Program-made: the position numbers and the translations under genes | Source: Actinobacteria bacterium UBA4719 | GTDB taxonomy: Bacteria > Actinomycetota > Actinomycetes > Actinomycetales > Dermatophilaceae | NCBI GenBank assembly: GCA_002404345.1 | Contig: DHJN01000157.1 | Coordinates: 5,928-21,861, forward strand | Length of the DNA: 15,934 bases | Direction: 5' to 3' | Shown: in pieces, positions 15,359 through 15,934 of the stretch | Layout: the number at the start of each line of letters is the position of its first letter | Numbering within the stretch: position 1 is the first letter of the stretch | The notes under the pieces: generated by a model | Databases searched by the model: none | Seen by the model: only the letters and a program-made list of their open reading frames with translations | What the model was told of the DNA's origin: nothing

Positions 15359-15604
15359 CTGGTCCCACGTCACCGAACCGCTCCCTACGCCGCCTGGACT
15401 GGCACTTAGCCAAAAGAGTACGGGTTGTGGATGGCTCTGGATGCAGAAACGGACGCCCCGGCCACACACCAATTTGGTCAATCTGCTCACGCGACTATCA
15501 ACAAACTGAAATCCTGTGACTGTCCACATCCTTGTCGCAGACCAGTGTTCGTTTCAGATTCCCGGAGTGCGTACGTCGCACCAACGCCCAGGGGGTGCGG
15601 CGCC

Positions 15605-15934
15605 ATGTTGGATCAGAGAGTCGTCGCTCTGCGCCTGAGTGAACGGGCCCGATGGAGACGTGGCTGGCCGCCTCCCTTCCAGCTGTGGTATCCGCTCGTG
15701 GTCTACGGCATCTCACGTCTGATCACAGCCGCTTTCATGGTCGCCGCCCCTGACAGTGCGCATCGATCGGGATACGCCGACCTGGCGACCGCCTGGGATG
15801 GTGGCTGGTACCACACCATTGCCACCCAGGGATACCCCTCCGCTCTACCCCTTGACGTCCATGGGCATATCGGGCCCAACCCTTGGGCGTTCTCGCCCGC
15901 CTACCCCATGATCGTGCGTGCGTTCATGGCCATC
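15605..15934 (+). CDS. PIG-V-like mannosyltransferase, 3' end beyond window
   Basis: The first 110 residues of an integral membrane protein running off the window; the frame stays open to the last base. A basic N-tail (1–25) leads to a membrane span (about 26–47). The following loop carries WDGGWYHTIATQGYP (64–78) and NPWAFSPAYPMIVRAF (92–107). WDxxWY...A..GYP and F.P.YP..VR are hallmarks of PIG-V-type mannosyltransferases, which use polyprenyl- or dolichyl-phosphate-mannose; Asp65 is the likely key acidic residue. ATG 15605 is preceded by GGGGGT about 9 nt upstream. About 287 bp separate it from the divergent GT87 gene; that region is less GC-rich and could hold both promoters. The family call rests on these motifs only, because the rest is missing. 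Confidence 0.75.
   Translation, partial: MLDQRVVALRLSERARWRRGWPPPFQLWYPLVVYGISRLITAAFMVAAPDSAHRSGYADLATAWDGGWYHTIATQGYPSALPLDVHGHIGPNPWAFSPAYPMIVRAFMAI

Noticed and set aside
15318..15604. Divergent promoters between the GT87 and PIG-V-like genes
   Set aside because: A TTGGTC…TATCAA pair near 15474–15501 on the plus strand is possible, but it is too weak a match to list as a feature.

Overview
The window is GC-rich throughout, has actinobacterial gene order (comF–hpf) and carries an actinobacterial-type Tad/Flp pilus locus without an outer-membrane secretin. The source is most likely a Gram-positive high-GC actinobacterium; I cannot name the genus from sequence alone.

Layout, left to right. 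(1) Positions 68–1750, minus strand: comF (a ComF-type phosphoribosyltransferase) followed by hpf (long ribosome hibernation factor). In many actinobacteria secA follows, so it may lie just left of the window. (2) Positions 1940–4209, plus strand: a two-gene operon of a membrane NarL-type sensor kinase with an eroded ATPase domain and a LuxR-type response regulator, joined by an ATGA overlap. (3) Positions 4209–4330: a degenerate 17–18 bp tandem-repeat array between the convergent regulator and pilus operons. (4) Positions 4313–11039, minus strand: the Tad locus. It reads flp pilin, a terminator-like hairpin, cpaB/rcpC, tadZ/cpaE, tadA/cpaF, a vWA–TadB fusion, then tadC. From tadZ onward the genes overlap or nearly touch. 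(5) Positions 11237–14184, plus strand: two tandem paralogous polytopic membrane proteins of GT-C-like appearance, again joined by a 4 bp overlap. (6) Positions 14160–15317, minus strand: a GT87/DUF2029-type mannosyltransferase, overlapping the previous gene tail to tail by 25 bp. (7) Positions 15605 to the end, plus strand: the start of a PIG-V-like mannosyltransferase, cut by the window edge.

How the parts fit. The pilin is made in excess because a hairpin follows it. It would be assembled by the TadA ATPase on the TadB/TadC membrane platform, with TadZ for positioning and CpaB as an envelope component. The TadB here carries an N-terminal signal peptide and an intact MIDAS vWA domain, so a metal-dependent binding domain sits outside the membrane, attached to the assembly platform. 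No tadE/tadF/tadG, prepilin peptidase or secretin gene is in the window. The neighbouring kinase/regulator pair is a plausible controller of the pilus genes, but only position supports this. The right third is a set of polyprenol-phosphate-sugar-type membrane glycosyltransferases, probably for envelope glycans; a link with the pilus is speculation.

The most unusual items are the vWA–TadB fusion with a 9 bp tandem repeat coding its signal peptide, the degenerate kinase ATPase domain, and three different short-repeat clusters at gene ends (1–55, 4209–4330, 15301–15358). No rRNA, tRNA, CRISPR array, insertion sequence or phage gene was seen, and no gene-free stretch exceeds about 300 bp.
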